NCBI GenBank assembly: GCA_947492525.1
Contig: CANLNQ010000032.1
Span: 1 to 64,000 of the forward strand
DNA from: an uncultured Granulosicoccus sp.
GTDB lineage: Bacteria > Pseudomonadota > Gammaproteobacteria > Granulosicoccales > Granulosicoccaceae
DNA: 64,000 bases
Reading direction: 5' to 3'
Shown piece by piece: positions 17,941 through 28,108 of this stretch. The position numbers and the translations under genes were made by a program. The notes below the pieces were generated by a model. It was not told where the DNA came from, ran no database searches, and was given only the letters and a program-made list of their open reading frames with translations. Position 1 is the stretch's first letter; the number at the start of each line of letters is the position of its first letter.

Positions 17941-17944
<4 letters not shown>
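16919..17944 (+). CDS. Sugar ABC transporter permease 1 (CUT2 type)
   Basis: 341 aa, with 8-10 hydrophobic helices and the CUT2 landmarks ARNIDLSIGSTLGF-like (TRNIDLSIGSTLGF), YAVGSNPEAAEMAGI and GGVNIFGGSGSVIGAFIGA. Its ATG overlaps the ATPase stop, and its end overlaps the second permease start (ATGA). With permease 2 it forms a heterodimeric inner-membrane channel, as in rhamnose-type (RhaP/RhaQ) systems. A basic, cytoplasmic C-terminus follows the last helix. Confidence 0.92.
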
Positions 17945-18914
<970 letters not shown>

Positions 18915-18918
<4 letters not shown>

Positions 18919-19652
18919 GCAACAAAGTCACCGATATCGGCTTCGAAGTTCCGGTCAAGCGCGAACTGGTGGCCGAGATGGTCGCTCGTCGCATTCTGGA
19001 CATGGTCTCCTCCAAGGCGTTGAAGCCCGGCGACCAACTACCGCCAGAGCGCGACCTGGCAAAGCAACTGAACGTTTCACGTCCCTCGGTTCGTGAAGCC
19101 ATTCGCGGCCTGTCGATCCTCGGTGTCGTGCAATCGCGCCAGGGTGGAGGTGCCTTCATCAGCGAACTCGATGGTGACGCCCTGCTGGGCCCGATTCGCT
19201 TCTTTCTGTCACTGGATACCACCAACATTCGCGAACTGTACGATGCCCGCTCCCTGATCGAGGGCGATGTGGCGCGGCGAGCGGCGATCAACATGTCCGA
19301 CCAGGAACTCGAAGCGCTGGGCGAGATTCTGAAACTGCAAGCCGACACCCTGGAGGATGCCCGAGCCTTCCGGCTATCCGACTTCAAGTTTCATGAAGCC
19401 ATCTGGATCGGATCGGGCAACAACTTTCTCAAGCGAATCGGCGAGAGCCTGAACTCACTGGGGCTCGAGTTTCGACGGCGCGCATCAGAGCGTCCGGAAG
19501 TGCTGCGCCAGTCCTATCTTGACCACCAGGCACTGTACAAGGCATTGCTGTCACGCGATCCGACCACCGCGGCAGCAGCTGCGGAAAGGCATATGCAGAA
19601 CGTCTACAACTCGACCATCGATCAGGCAACGACTGAAGGAGAATCGGAATGA
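18915..19652 (+). CDS. GntR-family regulator, FadR subfamily (FCD domain)
   Basis: 245 aa. The N-terminal winged HTH (about residues 12-80) includes LKPGDQLPPERDLAKQLNVS, then RPSVREAIRGLSILG. The C-terminal all-helical FCD domain carries the usual metal or ligand His positions (FHEAIW, LDHQAL, ERHMQNV). It is embedded in the operon it probably controls (ATGA overlap on both sides). The expected operator type is seen at 11060-11076. The inducer is probably a pathway sugar acid, which is inference from the family. Confidence 0.93.
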
Positions 19653-20689
19653 CTGCACGAATCGGTATTGTCGGAACCGGCTGGTGGGCCTGTTTCAACC
19701 ATATCCCGACCATCAATGACTGTCCGCAAGCCGAGGTCGTGGCTATCTGCGATCTGGACGAAAGTCGCCTGGACACGGTAGGCAATGAATTCGGCATCGA
19801 AGCACGATACACCGATGTCAGTGCGATGATGGCCGCCGAGAAGCTGGATGGCGTCATGATTTCCACACCGCACACGGCGCATACCGGACCGGCCATCGCC
19901 GCACTGCAAGGCGGTGCCCATGTACTTGTTGAAAAGCCGATGGCCACACGCGCCGCAGATGGGCGAGCCATTGCCGAGGCAGCAGCGGCCGCCGGCCGCG
20001 AGGTGATGGTGCCTACCGGCCTGAACTTCACGAATTTTTCCAGACAGGCAGCTCAATGGATTGCCGAAGGGCGCATTGGCGAGGTGCGTCATGCCGTGTG
20101 TCAGATGGGCAGCGCCCTGCACGACCTGTTTTCCGGAGAACCCATGCTCGAGACTGCTGACCACCTGTTTCGCCCACCTGCCTCGACCTGGGCCGATCCC
20201 GCCAAGGCAGGTGGTTACGGTTGGGGGCAGATGTCCCATTCACTCGGTTGGCTGTTCTACACCACCGATCTGACGTTCGAGAGTGTGTTCTGCATGGACG
20301 GAAAGTCGCCGACGGGCGTGGACTTCTATGATGCCGCGGTAGCTCGTGCCACCAATGGGGCAACCATCTCGATCTCTGGCGCATCCACCGTGCCCAAGCA
20401 CAAGGGCATGCACACCGATATCCGGATCTACGGCACCGAGGGAATGGTGGTGTTCGACAATGAACGAGCGCGCATGGAGCTGTACCGGATGGATGCCGAC
20501 GATGCCTCTGCGGCCATGACTTCCGAGGAAGCGGTCTATGACGGCACCCTGCCGGTACGTACGTTTGCGAAGCTGTGCGCTGGCGAATCGGTCATCAACC
20601 CGGCCAATGCCGAGAACGGCGCGCGTGTCACCGAAGCGCTGGATGCTCTGTACCGTTCGGCAGCCTCCGGCAAGGTGGAACGCGTATGA
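19649..20689 (+). CDS. Gfo/Idh/MocA-family oxidoreductase
   Basis: 346 aa. The N-terminal Rossmann fold (IGIVGTGWWACFNHIPTI, residues about 4-21) is followed by the family EKP motif (VLVEKPMATRA, about residues 92-102), whose Lys is catalytic. The C-terminal beta-sheet domain carries the substrate site. These enzymes oxidise sugar hydroxyls with NAD(P). The usual GxGxxG reads GTGWWA here, as in several family members. ATGA overlaps at both ends place it tightly in the operon. It could be the first oxidation of the imported sugar. Confidence 0.9.
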   Translation: MTARIGIVGTGWWACFNHIPTINDCPQAEVVAICDLDESRLDTVGNEFGIEARYTDVSAMMAAEKLDGVMISTPHTAHTGPAIAALQGGAHVLVEKPMATRAADGRAIAEAAAAAGREVMVPTGLNFTNFSRQAAQWIAEGRIGEVRHAVCQMGSALHDLFSGEPMLETADHLFRPPASTWADPAKAGGYGWGQMSHSLGWLFYTTDLTFESVFCMDGKSPTGVDFYDAAVARATNGATISISGASTVPKHKGMHTDIRIYGTEGMVVFDNERARMELYRMDADDASAAMTSEEAVYDGTLPVRTFAKLCAGESVINPANAENGARVTEALDALYRSAASGKVERV

Positions 20690-21516
20690 AGAACTCGCTA
20701 TCACTCACCGCCTGGTCCTTGCCCGCCTGCACACTTGAGGAAGCAGCCGGTATATCCAGAGCACTGGGCATCGGCGCGCTGGATGTCGGCCTGTTCTACC
20801 GCTCGGCGCTGGACAAGTCCCTGATACTCTCCGACCCACAGGCCGCTGCGGCACCGCTGGCACAACTGGGCGTGCGCCTGCCGAACTACTATCATCTGTT
20901 CGGCGAGGGTCTGTCGGGCAACAACCTTGCACTGCCGGGCACTCTGGAGCAGAACCTGAAAGACCTGCGACAGGTACTGAGCTTTGCCGATGCTGCAGAC
21001 ATAACCACTGTCTTCATCCTGCCAGGCGTCGTCAATCCGGGACAATCACGTAGCGATGCCTTCAAGGTAGCAGCGGCCAGTCTCAAGGCCATGGTAGAGA
21101 TCTCCGGGGAGTACAACGCAACCCTGTGCATCGAGCCACACGTTCACTCCTTTACCGAAAGTCCGCAGATGGTCGGCGATCTCGTGGACGCCACGGGAGT
21201 CAGGCTCGCTCTGGATTATTCGCATTTTGCGTGTCTGGGCTATCGGCAGGACGAAATCGATCCACTGGCACCGCTCGCTGCCCATGTTCATCTGCGTCAG
21301 GCCAAGATGGGCGAACTGCAAACCAAGTTCGATCAGGGAACACTGAACTTTCCAGCCATGTTCGGCACGCTGCGCGATGCCGGCTATCAGGGCGCGCTGG
21401 CAATCGAACCTGTACATCAGGACTACATGAATACACTGTTTGATGACGTGCTCAGCGAGATCGTCGCACTGCGCGATGCCTGGCTGACATGGCAAGGAAC
21501 CAGAGGAGACAACTGA
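20686..21516 (+). CDS. Sugar isomerase/epimerase, xylose-isomerase-like TIM barrel
   Basis: 276 aa from ATG 20686, overlapping the preceding stop. Barrel motifs are visible: CIEPHVHSFTESP (Glu and His metal ligands), LALDYSHFACLG (Asp and His), HVHLRQAK and a final ALAIEPVHQDYM (Glu). This is the AP-endonuclease-2-like family that includes sugar epimerases and keto-isomerases. Metal ligands appear intact, so it should be active. The substrate is unknown. The next gene starts within its stop codon. Confidence 0.88.
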   Translation: MKNSLSLTAWSLPACTLEEAAGISRALGIGALDVGLFYRSALDKSLILSDPQAAAAPLAQLGVRLPNYYHLFGEGLSGNNLALPGTLEQNLKDLRQVLSFADAADITTVFILPGVVNPGQSRSDAFKVAAASLKAMVEISGEYNATLCIEPHVHSFTESPQMVGDLVDATGVRLALDYSHFACLGYRQDEIDPLAPLAAHVHLRQAKMGELQTKFDQGTLNFPAMFGTLRDAGYQGALAIEPVHQDYMNTLFDDVLSEIVALRDAWLTWQGTRGDN

Positions 21517-21830
21517 TGGCAAGTCACGCATGGGTACTGGAAGTACGCCCGGGATACGAAGAGGAATACCTGAAGCGTCATGATGAGATCTGGCCGGACA
21601 TGCTCGAAACACTGAGGGTTGCCGGCATCCGCAACTACAATATCTTTCGTCATGGGCTCACGCTGTTCGGTTATTTCGAAACCGATGACCTTGACAAGGC
21701 AATTGCCCATCTGAAGGACTGCCCGGTGAATGCACGGTGGGGCGAATGGATGGGGCCGATCATGAAGGTGGAAGTGGACCCTTCGACCAGTTTTCCGTAC
21801 CTGCTACCGTTGCAGTTTCATATGGATTGA
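21516..21830 (+). CDS. rhaM: L-rhamnose mutarotase family protein
   Basis: 104 aa, exactly the length of RhaM. The catalytic histidine (YLKRHDEIWPDM, H22) and aromatic site residues (RWGEWM) are present. RhaM interconverts alpha and beta anomers of L-rhamnose or related sugars such as fucose. ATG 21516 overlaps the preceding TGA. The family member suggests that the cluster handles L-rhamnose-like sugars. However, no rhamnose isomerase, kinase or aldolase is present, so the route would be oxidative. Confidence 0.88.
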   Translation: MASHAWVLEVRPGYEEEYLKRHDEIWPDMLETLRVAGIRNYNIFRHGLTLFGYFETDDLDKAIAHLKDCPVNARWGEWMGPIMKVEVDPSTSFPYLLPLQFHMD

Positions 21831-21881
21831 GCCGCTCGTTGAAACCGGTCCATCTCACAGCTTCCGGCATGGACGCTGGTA

Positions 21882-22301
21882 TCAAGCCGCGCAATGGTCG
21901 TTATACAGACCCAAGATGAAGTCAACGCTATTGTTGCGCATGGGCTTTTCGAGGTAGCCCTTGATGACACCGAATTCCCTCGCGCGCTGCTGATCCTTGC
22001 TATTGAGTGACGAGGTGTACATCAGTATCAGGGTGTTGTCAGGACGATGACTGGCAGCGAGACGCGCTGAAAATTCTTCGATGGTTTCGAAACCATCTCT
22101 GCCCGGCATATTGATATCCATCAGGATCAGTAGAGGTTCACTTCTGGAATACGCTGACGGTGTGCCATCGAAGAATTCCTCCAGAAACCGGTCTCCGCTG
22201 ACGAATTCGATCAGTTCCCCAAACTTGCCGGATCTGGCCAGGCGACGCTTCACCAGATATCTGTCAGCTTCACCATCATCCACAATTGCCACAGGAATCA
22301 T
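21882..22301 (-). CDS. Single-domain response regulator
   Basis: 139 aa consisting only of a receiver domain. The acidic pocket (VDDGEAD), phospho-acceptor D62 (LLILMDINMPG), T96 (MYTSS) and K119 (YLEKP) are all present. There is no output domain, so it probably passes phosphate on or acts by protein contact, like CheY or Rcp1-type regulators. Its start overlaps the stop of the upstream histidine kinase gene, its obvious partner. It is convergent with the sugar cluster. Confidence 0.93.
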   Translation of the reverse strand: MIPVAIVDDGEADRYLVKRRLARSGKFGELIEFVSGDRFLEEFFDGTPSAYSRSEPLLILMDINMPGRDGFETIEEFSARLAASHRPDNTLILMYTSSLNSKDQQRAREFGVIKGYLEKPMRNNSVDFILGLYNDHCAA

Positions 22302-23761
22302 GAGGCTTTCCTCATGGCCTGCAGCGGCAGGAAGATACTGAATTCCGTCTGCACGCCCACTGTGCTGGTGACAGAAATGTTGCCCCCCAGACGATCAACA
22401 TGCTTCTTGACCAATGTCAGCCCGAGACCATGGTCACTGCGTTCATCGATGCGACTGAACAGATCGAAGACTCGTGATTGACTTTCTTCGGGTATTCCGA
22501 TGCCGTTGTCTATCACATCGATGAAGATGGCATCATCTTCCGTACGCGACCTGACTTCAATGATGTTCCTTTCCTTGTCTCTATCCACATAGCGCACAGC
22601 GTTTGACAACAGGTTCTCGAGAATGACGTGCAAGGTATTTTTCTCCAGAAAAACGGATTGATCATGGTCTGCCGTAATGACAAGGCTTGCGGACGTATCC
22701 AGAGACCCTGTCAGATCCACCCAGATATCGTTGATCATCGATGCCATATCGATCAGCTCGGCAGCGATCGGGCTTCGCGCGACACGGGCGATTTCAAGCA
22801 CACCTTCTACCTTGTCGGCGCTGCGCATGCCGATCCTTAATGTCCTGTGAAGAACTTCACTCACGCTGTCCAGTTCACCCTCCTCGAGATCTTCCAGACA
22901 CAACTCCAACAGGCCGATGATGGTTGACAACGGCGCTTTCAGATCGTGACTGGCGCTGTAGGCAAACTGCATCAGTTCCTCGTTGAGTGCGCTCATCTCC
23001 TGATGCTTTCTGGCCATGGCGTTCTCGGCCTCGACCCGTTCCGATAGATCGATGACGGTGCTGACCACCATTTTTCCATCGTGTGTATCCACCGGAGTCA
23101 GTGCGATCTCCACGGGTATCTTGCGACCGGTTCGATGCAAGGCATACAGGGCTCTTTCCTTTGCCATGGGGCGGGGTTTGCTGGCGCTCATGAAGCCACC
23201 CCGAAAGTCCGGATGTGCATGCTTGATCTCGTCGGGCACGAGACATTCTATCGGTGATCCCAGCAACTCTTCTTCTTCATAACCAAACAGCGAAAGAGCC
23301 GCCTTGTTCACGAAAACAATGCAACCCTTGGAATTGACCATGATCATGGCGCTCGCTGCCGCATCCATGGCCAGGTTCATGTGCTCCTCATGCAGCTTTC
23401 TCTGGCTGATATCCAGAGCCACTACCAGCGCGCACGGCTTGCCATCCACGATGGTCGTATCAAGCCCCAGTTCCAGCGGTATGACCTTGCCCGTCCGAGT
23501 GATACCGTGCAGATCGCGCCCCTGCCCCATATTGCGCTTGACCGGTTTACCGAAATAACCGCCTCGCATATCAGGGTGGTGCTTCCTGATCGACTCCGGC
23601 ACCAGTATCTCGACCTTCTTGTCGATCAGTTCGCCAGCGTCATACTCGAACAGGTCATCCAACAAGCTGTTGGTAAGCAATATTTCACCGGATGCGGACA
23701 CGAGCAGCATGGGGACCGGGGACACCTCGAAAGCGAACTCGTATTGGTAAAGCTCATGCAT
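22298..23761 (-). CDS. Soluble PAS-PAS sensor histidine kinase
   Basis: 487 aa with no membrane segment. Two PAS domains (about residues 8-120 and 128-245) share nearly identical LVPE/LVPDE and HPDxRGG elements, so they look like an internal duplication. Then come an HisKA helix with H272 (YSASHDLKAPLSTI) and a HATPase_c domain (ENLLSNAVRY, DNGIGIP, DHGLGLTLVKKH). It senses a cytoplasmic cue such as redox or a ligand. It resembles bacteriophytochrome-type kinases that pair with Rcp1-like receivers, and the downstream receiver gene is coupled to it. Confidence 0.92.
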   Translation of the reverse strand: MHELYQYEFAFEVSPVPMLLVSASGEILLTNSLLDDLFEYDAGELIDKKVEILVPESIRKHHPDMRGGYFGKPVKRNMGQGRDLHGITRTGKVIPLELGLDTTIVDGKPCALVVALDISQRKLHEEHMNLAMDAAASAMIMVNSKGCIVFVNKAALSLFGYEEEELLGSPIECLVPDEIKHAHPDFRGGFMSASKPRPMAKERALYALHRTGRKIPVEIALTPVDTHDGKMVVSTVIDLSERVEAENAMARKHQEMSALNEELMQFAYSASHDLKAPLSTIIGLLELCLEDLEEGELDSVSEVLHRTLRIGMRSADKVEGVLEIARVARSPIAAELIDMASMINDIWVDLTGSLDTSASLVITADHDQSVFLEKNTLHVILENLLSNAVRYVDRDKERNIIEVRSRTEDDAIFIDVIDNGIGIPEESQSRVFDLFSRIDERSDHGLGLTLVKKHVDRLGGNISVTSTVGVQTEFSIFLPLQAMRKAS

Positions 23762-24013
23762 TCGATGTCTCTCTGGTGAAGGCTACCTCGTCATTGACCG
23801 CGTCAATACCCGTTTAACGGCAGACACATGATTCGTCGAAAACGGCATTTACGAGAGTTTGCGATGAGTTGCAGTTTTCTCGGCGTTTCATGGGTAAACG
23901 CTTGTCAGTCTGCAAAAGCCACGAGAGATCGGTAACAATTCAGCCACGCTTCGTGATCGGTTAGACAGTACCGGGTAGAGTCCCGGGGCTGGTTCAGGGT
24001 TGTTGCATGAACA

Positions 24014-24198
24014 ATGTTGGTGGACAGGCCTGGGGTCTGTACCTCTTGAACGTCGCTGCCATCCTGTCTCGCACCGATGGCGTCATCGTCGCCTCATCCC
24101 TGAAGCGTGATGGCGACTGGTGGAATGAAGTCGAGATCGAACGGGTCAGAAAGCTGGTGGCAGCGGCTGAGTCTCAGACATCAGATCCGCGCCAGTAA
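24014..24198 (+). pseudogene. C-terminal remnant of a BtpA-family protein
   Basis: The frame at 24049-24198 reads LNVAAILSRTDGVIVASSLK, then RDGDWWNEVEIERVRKLVAA. This strongly recalls the C-terminus of BtpA/SgcQ-like TIM-barrel proteins (..NVAxLLxxADGVIVGTSLK..). Just upstream, the adjacent frame (24014-24046) reads LVDRPGVCTS, matching the preceding VGSGVT element, so a single-base frameshift joins the two pieces. The rest of the roughly 270-residue protein is absent. BtpA-like genes often sit in sugar operons, so this may be the scar of a lost pathway gene. It overlaps the SHOCT gene end by 18 bases. Confidence 0.5.
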
Positions 24199-25122
24199 CT
24201 CGCGCTTCTTCGCACTGAATTCTTCATCGTTCAAGATGCCTGCACCGTGCAATTGTGCCAGCTTCTCGATCAGCGCTAGCGCCTCGGTGCCAGAGGTGGT
24301 GCCTGTGCTTGTGGCAGCACCGGCAGTGGTGCTCGATGCGGTGTTTGCTGACTGGGGCGGCGCGGTGTGGAGAGCAGCTTTCGAGACTACCTCGGAGACG
24401 GACTCGGCGGCCAGGGCGTCCGTGGGCCGAGAGGGCTTGTCCTGATCGCGTGACGATTCTTCGGGCGCAGATTCGTTGGCCTCGGGCTCGGGCTCCGTAC
24501 TGGCTGGCTCTGCTGACTCTACTGGTCTGGCCTGCCCTGCAGACTCAGCTGATTCGGACTCGCCCGCCACTTCAACAACCGGCAGGCTATCGACCGACAC
24601 CGTGCCCAACTGGCTGCTGAAGGTCATCGAATTGCTGCCACCCTGCTGCTGGCTGACACCCCCGATCTGATGACCACTCGTGTCGTAGACCGTTACCTTG
24701 CCATCCCCGTCCACGGCCAGACGATCCGCAAACACGGCGTAGCGTGAATTGTTCTGGCTACCACTGCTGATCGGACTTCCAAGGCCGTCAGGCCACCACT
24801 GCGCTGAACCGGACAGGCCACCGGATGCCGAAGCGGTGAATACCGAAGTACTGGCCAGCAGCTGACTCAGTTCATTGCACAGATTGTCGACGGTGGACTT
24901 GAGATTGTGGTTGAACATGTCGCCCACCATGGTCATGCCACCGCGCATCCACTGACCCGAGCCACCCAGCTCCGGGCAGTTGAATTGCGCCATCGCACCT
25001 GCACCGTTGTTGACGGCCACCAGCATATGCTCGACCGTTGCCGGTGTAAGCCTGTAGCGAGTGGCAAGATCCGCCACGGCGTTGCGCCCTTCCTGAGTAA
25101 ACTGTTGCACACCGAACCTCAC
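24181..25122 (-). CDS. SHOCT-domain protein of unknown function
   Basis: 313 aa. The C-terminal 30 residues form a SHOCT helix pair (IEKLAQLHGAGILNDEEFSA, then KKRELLARI). The N-terminal about 170 residues include a Gly/Ser-rich segment (SASGGLSGSAQWWPDGLG). A low-complexity Ser/Glu/Pro/Ala linker (about 190-280) connects the two. There is no signal peptide, so it is probably cytoplasmic. SHOCT modules are oligomerisation tails on many unrelated proteins, so function cannot be inferred. Confidence 0.8.
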   Translation of the reverse strand: MRFGVQQFTQEGRNAVADLATRYRLTPATVEHMLVAVNNGAGAMAQFNCPELGGSGQWMRGGMTMVGDMFNHNLKSTVDNLCNELSQLLASTSVFTASASGGLSGSAQWWPDGLGSPISSGSQNNSRYAVFADRLAVDGDGKVTVYDTSGHQIGGVSQQQGGSNSMTFSSQLGTVSVDSLPVVEVAGESESAESAGQARPVESAEPASTEPEPEANESAPEESSRDQDKPSRPTDALAAESVSEVVSKAALHTAPPQSANTASSTTAGAATSTGTTSGTEALALIEKLAQLHGAGILNDEEFSAKKRELLARI

Positions 25123-25351
25123 GATTGAATAAAGCCTGTCAGCACAGGAGCAAGTGATCTCACCGACAATGCACCATCAGGGAGCACGACAGTGGAAATC
25201 ACCGAATATGCCTTATTCTAAAGGATTCCGAGGCGTCTACGCTTCAGGGTAAAACTGGCACGAATCCGTAGCGCTTCAAGACGCGCTGACCGTTTCATGT
25301 CATTAGTATCGCTTCATAGCACTCCAGACGCTTCGCGGCACGCTGACCGCT
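25123..25351. other. Intergenic region with degenerate repeats around GCTGACCGcTTCATG
   Basis: The 229 bp between the SHOCT start and the CotH stop contain diverged copies of a GCTGACCGCTTCATGGCA-like unit (25284-25300, 25340-25358) and shorter cgcttca pieces (25270, 25310). No gene is seen. Confidence 0.5.
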
Positions 25352-27832
25352 TCATGGCACGCTGAAACGGCGTACCCCGATATGGCTTTGCCCGCCTTCA
25401 TTCAACAGGTTCTTTGCCACCTGATACAAGGCCGGATCCGAGGTGCGAGCCTGAACGCGGTAATACCAGGTCCCCGATGGCAAGGCCGACTGGTTGATCG
25501 TGGCCTCCACGCGGCTGGGGCTATCCGCAATTCCCGAGCTATCGACCACGATCGTGCCTGGGGAGAAATCTGCTGTGGAGGAGACCTGAAGGTCATAGGT
25601 GATCGGCGTACCTGTCACCTCGAAGGCAGGGTCCCACCAGAATGTGATCGTGCCGCCAGCCTGAATCGGGTTCTTCAGATAGTGAGACAAGGGCATGCTC
25701 GGAGAGCGCTGGATCTGTTGCAGATTGCTGTTGACGATGCCCGGCAATGCGGCCACTCGGGCATCCCAGACCGACATGTTCTCTGGTCGTCGAATGCCGC
25801 CAATCTGACTGACATCCGGCTCGCTGCCAATGATGGGCCTGACCAGCGGGGCGTAGCTATCGGTCAAGGAACCGATGGCAGCAGGTGTCAGATAATCACG
25901 GCGCAGCTCTTCGGCAGCAGCCACCAGCGTCTGATGAATGCCCGGCATGCGCAGATATTGCGAGACGAACAGGTTGTCTGTGTAGCGCGCATATCCCCAG
26001 TAGAGCCGATTGCGCAAGCTCGCGGTATCGAAGTCGTTTGTCAGCTGCGCTTCGGTCCTGAAGGCACCATCATAGTCCCACGGAAGAAAATAGAATTTCT
26101 CTGTGCCCAACGGGTTGTACAGGTAGTAGTTCTGCGTTACTGCATCCTGCTGACCCAGTAACAGATTGACCGTGAGCCAGGTCAGCACATTGTTGCGATT
26201 GAAGTAGCGATCAAGCACGGACTCGAAGGATTGCTGGGGATCGTTCAATGCGGCGAGCATTTCCACTACCTTGCCATGATCGTCACCGCGCTCGATTTCC
26301 AGGCGACTGTTGAAACGATCTTCATCCACCGGCTCGCCGTTGGAGTCGACGGCCATTTCGGCAAGATCGGAGGGAGAAAACAGAAAGAAATTGGCCTTGT
26401 AGATATTGTCATCGCGGTTGCGTCCGCGATTGATCAGATACTCCTTCTTCACTGCCTCCACGTGCGTATACAAACCCTGATCGACCGGGCCGGCGCCGTC
26501 ATCGATCCAGAGGTTGACAAACTGTGTGCGCAAGCTGGGCAGATGCGGAATCGACGACATCAGGTCGAAGCTGAGCTTGTTGAGTATGCGACTCTGATCG
26601 TAGGGATGCTTGTTCAATTGCACACGCTCCTCATTGCGCCACAGGTCCGCATCACCGGTCAAACGTATCCGGAAAGACTTCTGTGGAGCCGCCCTTGATG
26701 AAGCACCGCGCTGACGCAAACCGGCGTTGCTGAACAGACCATCATCGGGAAAATCATCAGCAATGAACTTGACCGGAATATCGACCGTGAAATCGTCATC
26801 GCCGTCGACATCGGCCAGCACATCGCCCAGTGTGCAGCCGCTGTCATCATCCGGAGTACAGACACCCGGCGTCGTACGGGTTGCCACATCCATGCGCAGC
26901 ACACTGACCGTTTCGTAGCCGTCCTGCTGGTAGAAAGCGGCCGGGTCCGTGATATCACTGGGATGCGGCACGAACACCGAACCACCCGGTGGTGGCGTGG
27001 ATTCGGAAACCTCGATGTCACGACGAACTGCCCACCAGTTCCTGTTGTTCTGCTGATCCACGGCACTGGCGTAGAAGCGGTAGCGTCCGGCGGGAAGGTT
27101 CAGGGAGACCGACCAATCGGCACGGCCATCTGCGTAGGACGTGAGATCGGCGTCGCGCAGTACGCGCTCGGATTCGACATTGCCGTTATCGTCCACATAA
27201 GCTGATGCGGACAGTTCCTTGATCACGTAGAACACCTGCGCCACTCCGGAGCCGTTGGCGTCATCAGCCACACCACTGAAAACCTGTCCACTGTCCGGCA
27301 AGACATCGACGCCAGCGGCAGGCTGCAGCAATGACAGGTCAGGAGCCGTCTCGTCAACCACCTCGTCATCCTCGACCGTGAAGGTGGTTCGTACGGCCCA
27401 CACATTCGAATTGCCCGCACGATCACGCACACGTGCATAGAGGCGGTATTGGCCTTCCGGCAGGGACACCAGTACAGACCAGACGCCTTCATCCGGATTG
27501 TCCAGTGACAGCTCTGCCGTGCGTAGAATACGCGGAGATTCCTCCACCCCGACGGGGCTGATGAACTCACCGCTGCCTAGATCCTTCAGCAGGTATCTGA
27601 CGTCCCGCACACCCGACCCACCGGCATCGGAAACGGACCCCGAAAAGGTGAAATCTCTCTGGATGGTGGCGTTGTCGCTCGAAGGCGATTGCAGCAACAG
27701 TACGGGTGCGTCGGTATCCTGCGATTGCGCATTCGCCGTGAAGGCCAGCAACATCAACCCGACACTGATGGTGATTCGCAGCAGACGGAACGCTGAACGA
27801 CGGATGCGGTGGTTTCGCGAATGGCTCGACAT
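25352..27832 (-). CDS. Large exported CotH-kinase-family protein
   Basis: About 826 aa from ATG 27832, which has a good ribosome site (AAGGAGA) and yields a signal peptide (basic start RNHRIRRSAFRLLR, hydrophobic core ITISVGLMLLAFTANA). Residues about 40-290 hold two Ig/fibronectin-like repeats with the shared pattern FSGSVSDAGGSGVRDVRYL and FSGVADDANGSGVAQVFYV. The central CotH domain follows, with RQRGASSRAAPQKSFRIRL, LRTQFVNLWIDDG and the FYFLPWDYDGAF active-site strand. A beta-rich C-terminus resembles fibronectin III. CotH proteins are atypical protein kinases known from spore coats and surfaces. This one is probably periplasmic or secreted. Confidence 0.88.
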   Translation of the reverse strand: MSSHSRNHRIRRSAFRLLRITISVGLMLLAFTANAQSQDTDAPVLLLQSPSSDNATIQRDFTFSGSVSDAGGSGVRDVRYLLKDLGSGEFISPVGVEESPRILRTAELSLDNPDEGVWSVLVSLPEGQYRLYARVRDRAGNSNVWAVRTTFTVEDDEVVDETAPDLSLLQPAAGVDVLPDSGQVFSGVADDANGSGVAQVFYVIKELSASAYVDDNGNVESERVLRDADLTSYADGRADWSVSLNLPAGRYRFYASAVDQQNNRNWWAVRRDIEVSESTPPPGGSVFVPHPSDITDPAAFYQQDGYETVSVLRMDVATRTTPGVCTPDDDSGCTLGDVLADVDGDDDFTVDIPVKFIADDFPDDGLFSNAGLRQRGASSRAAPQKSFRIRLTGDADLWRNEERVQLNKHPYDQSRILNKLSFDLMSSIPHLPSLRTQFVNLWIDDGAGPVDQGLYTHVEAVKKEYLINRGRNRDDNIYKANFFLFSPSDLAEMAVDSNGEPVDEDRFNSRLEIERGDDHGKVVEMLAALNDPQQSFESVLDRYFNRNNVLTWLTVNLLLGQQDAVTQNYYLYNPLGTEKFYFLPWDYDGAFRTEAQLTNDFDTASLRNRLYWGYARYTDNLFVSQYLRMPGIHQTLVAAAEELRRDYLTPAAIGSLTDSYAPLVRPIIGSEPDVSQIGGIRRPENMSVWDARVAALPGIVNSNLQQIQRSPSMPLSHYLKNPIQAGGTITFWWDPAFEVTGTPITYDLQVSSTADFSPGTIVVDSSGIADSPSRVEATINQSALPSGTWYYRVQARTSDPALYQVAKNLLNEGGQSHIGVRRFSVP

Positions 27833-28108
27833 GCAATCTCCTTTTGACGATGGTTGAAGCTGGGCAACTCCGACAGTATTCCGAGCCCCCGCCATACGTG
27901 AACCGTGATCGTCTATCCAGGCGGATCGCAGGAATACGGAAAAACGACTGACTCCGGGAGACAGACTGTCACCTTGAATCCCGATGATTCCAGATTCGCA
28001 GGGGCCAGGTCAAGTTCTGTCTGAGTGCTTCACGAGAATTGACCTGAACCATACCAGAGCCAGAGTAGCATTATCAGCACATCACGCCTGCAAGGAAAGA
28101 GACCTGAA

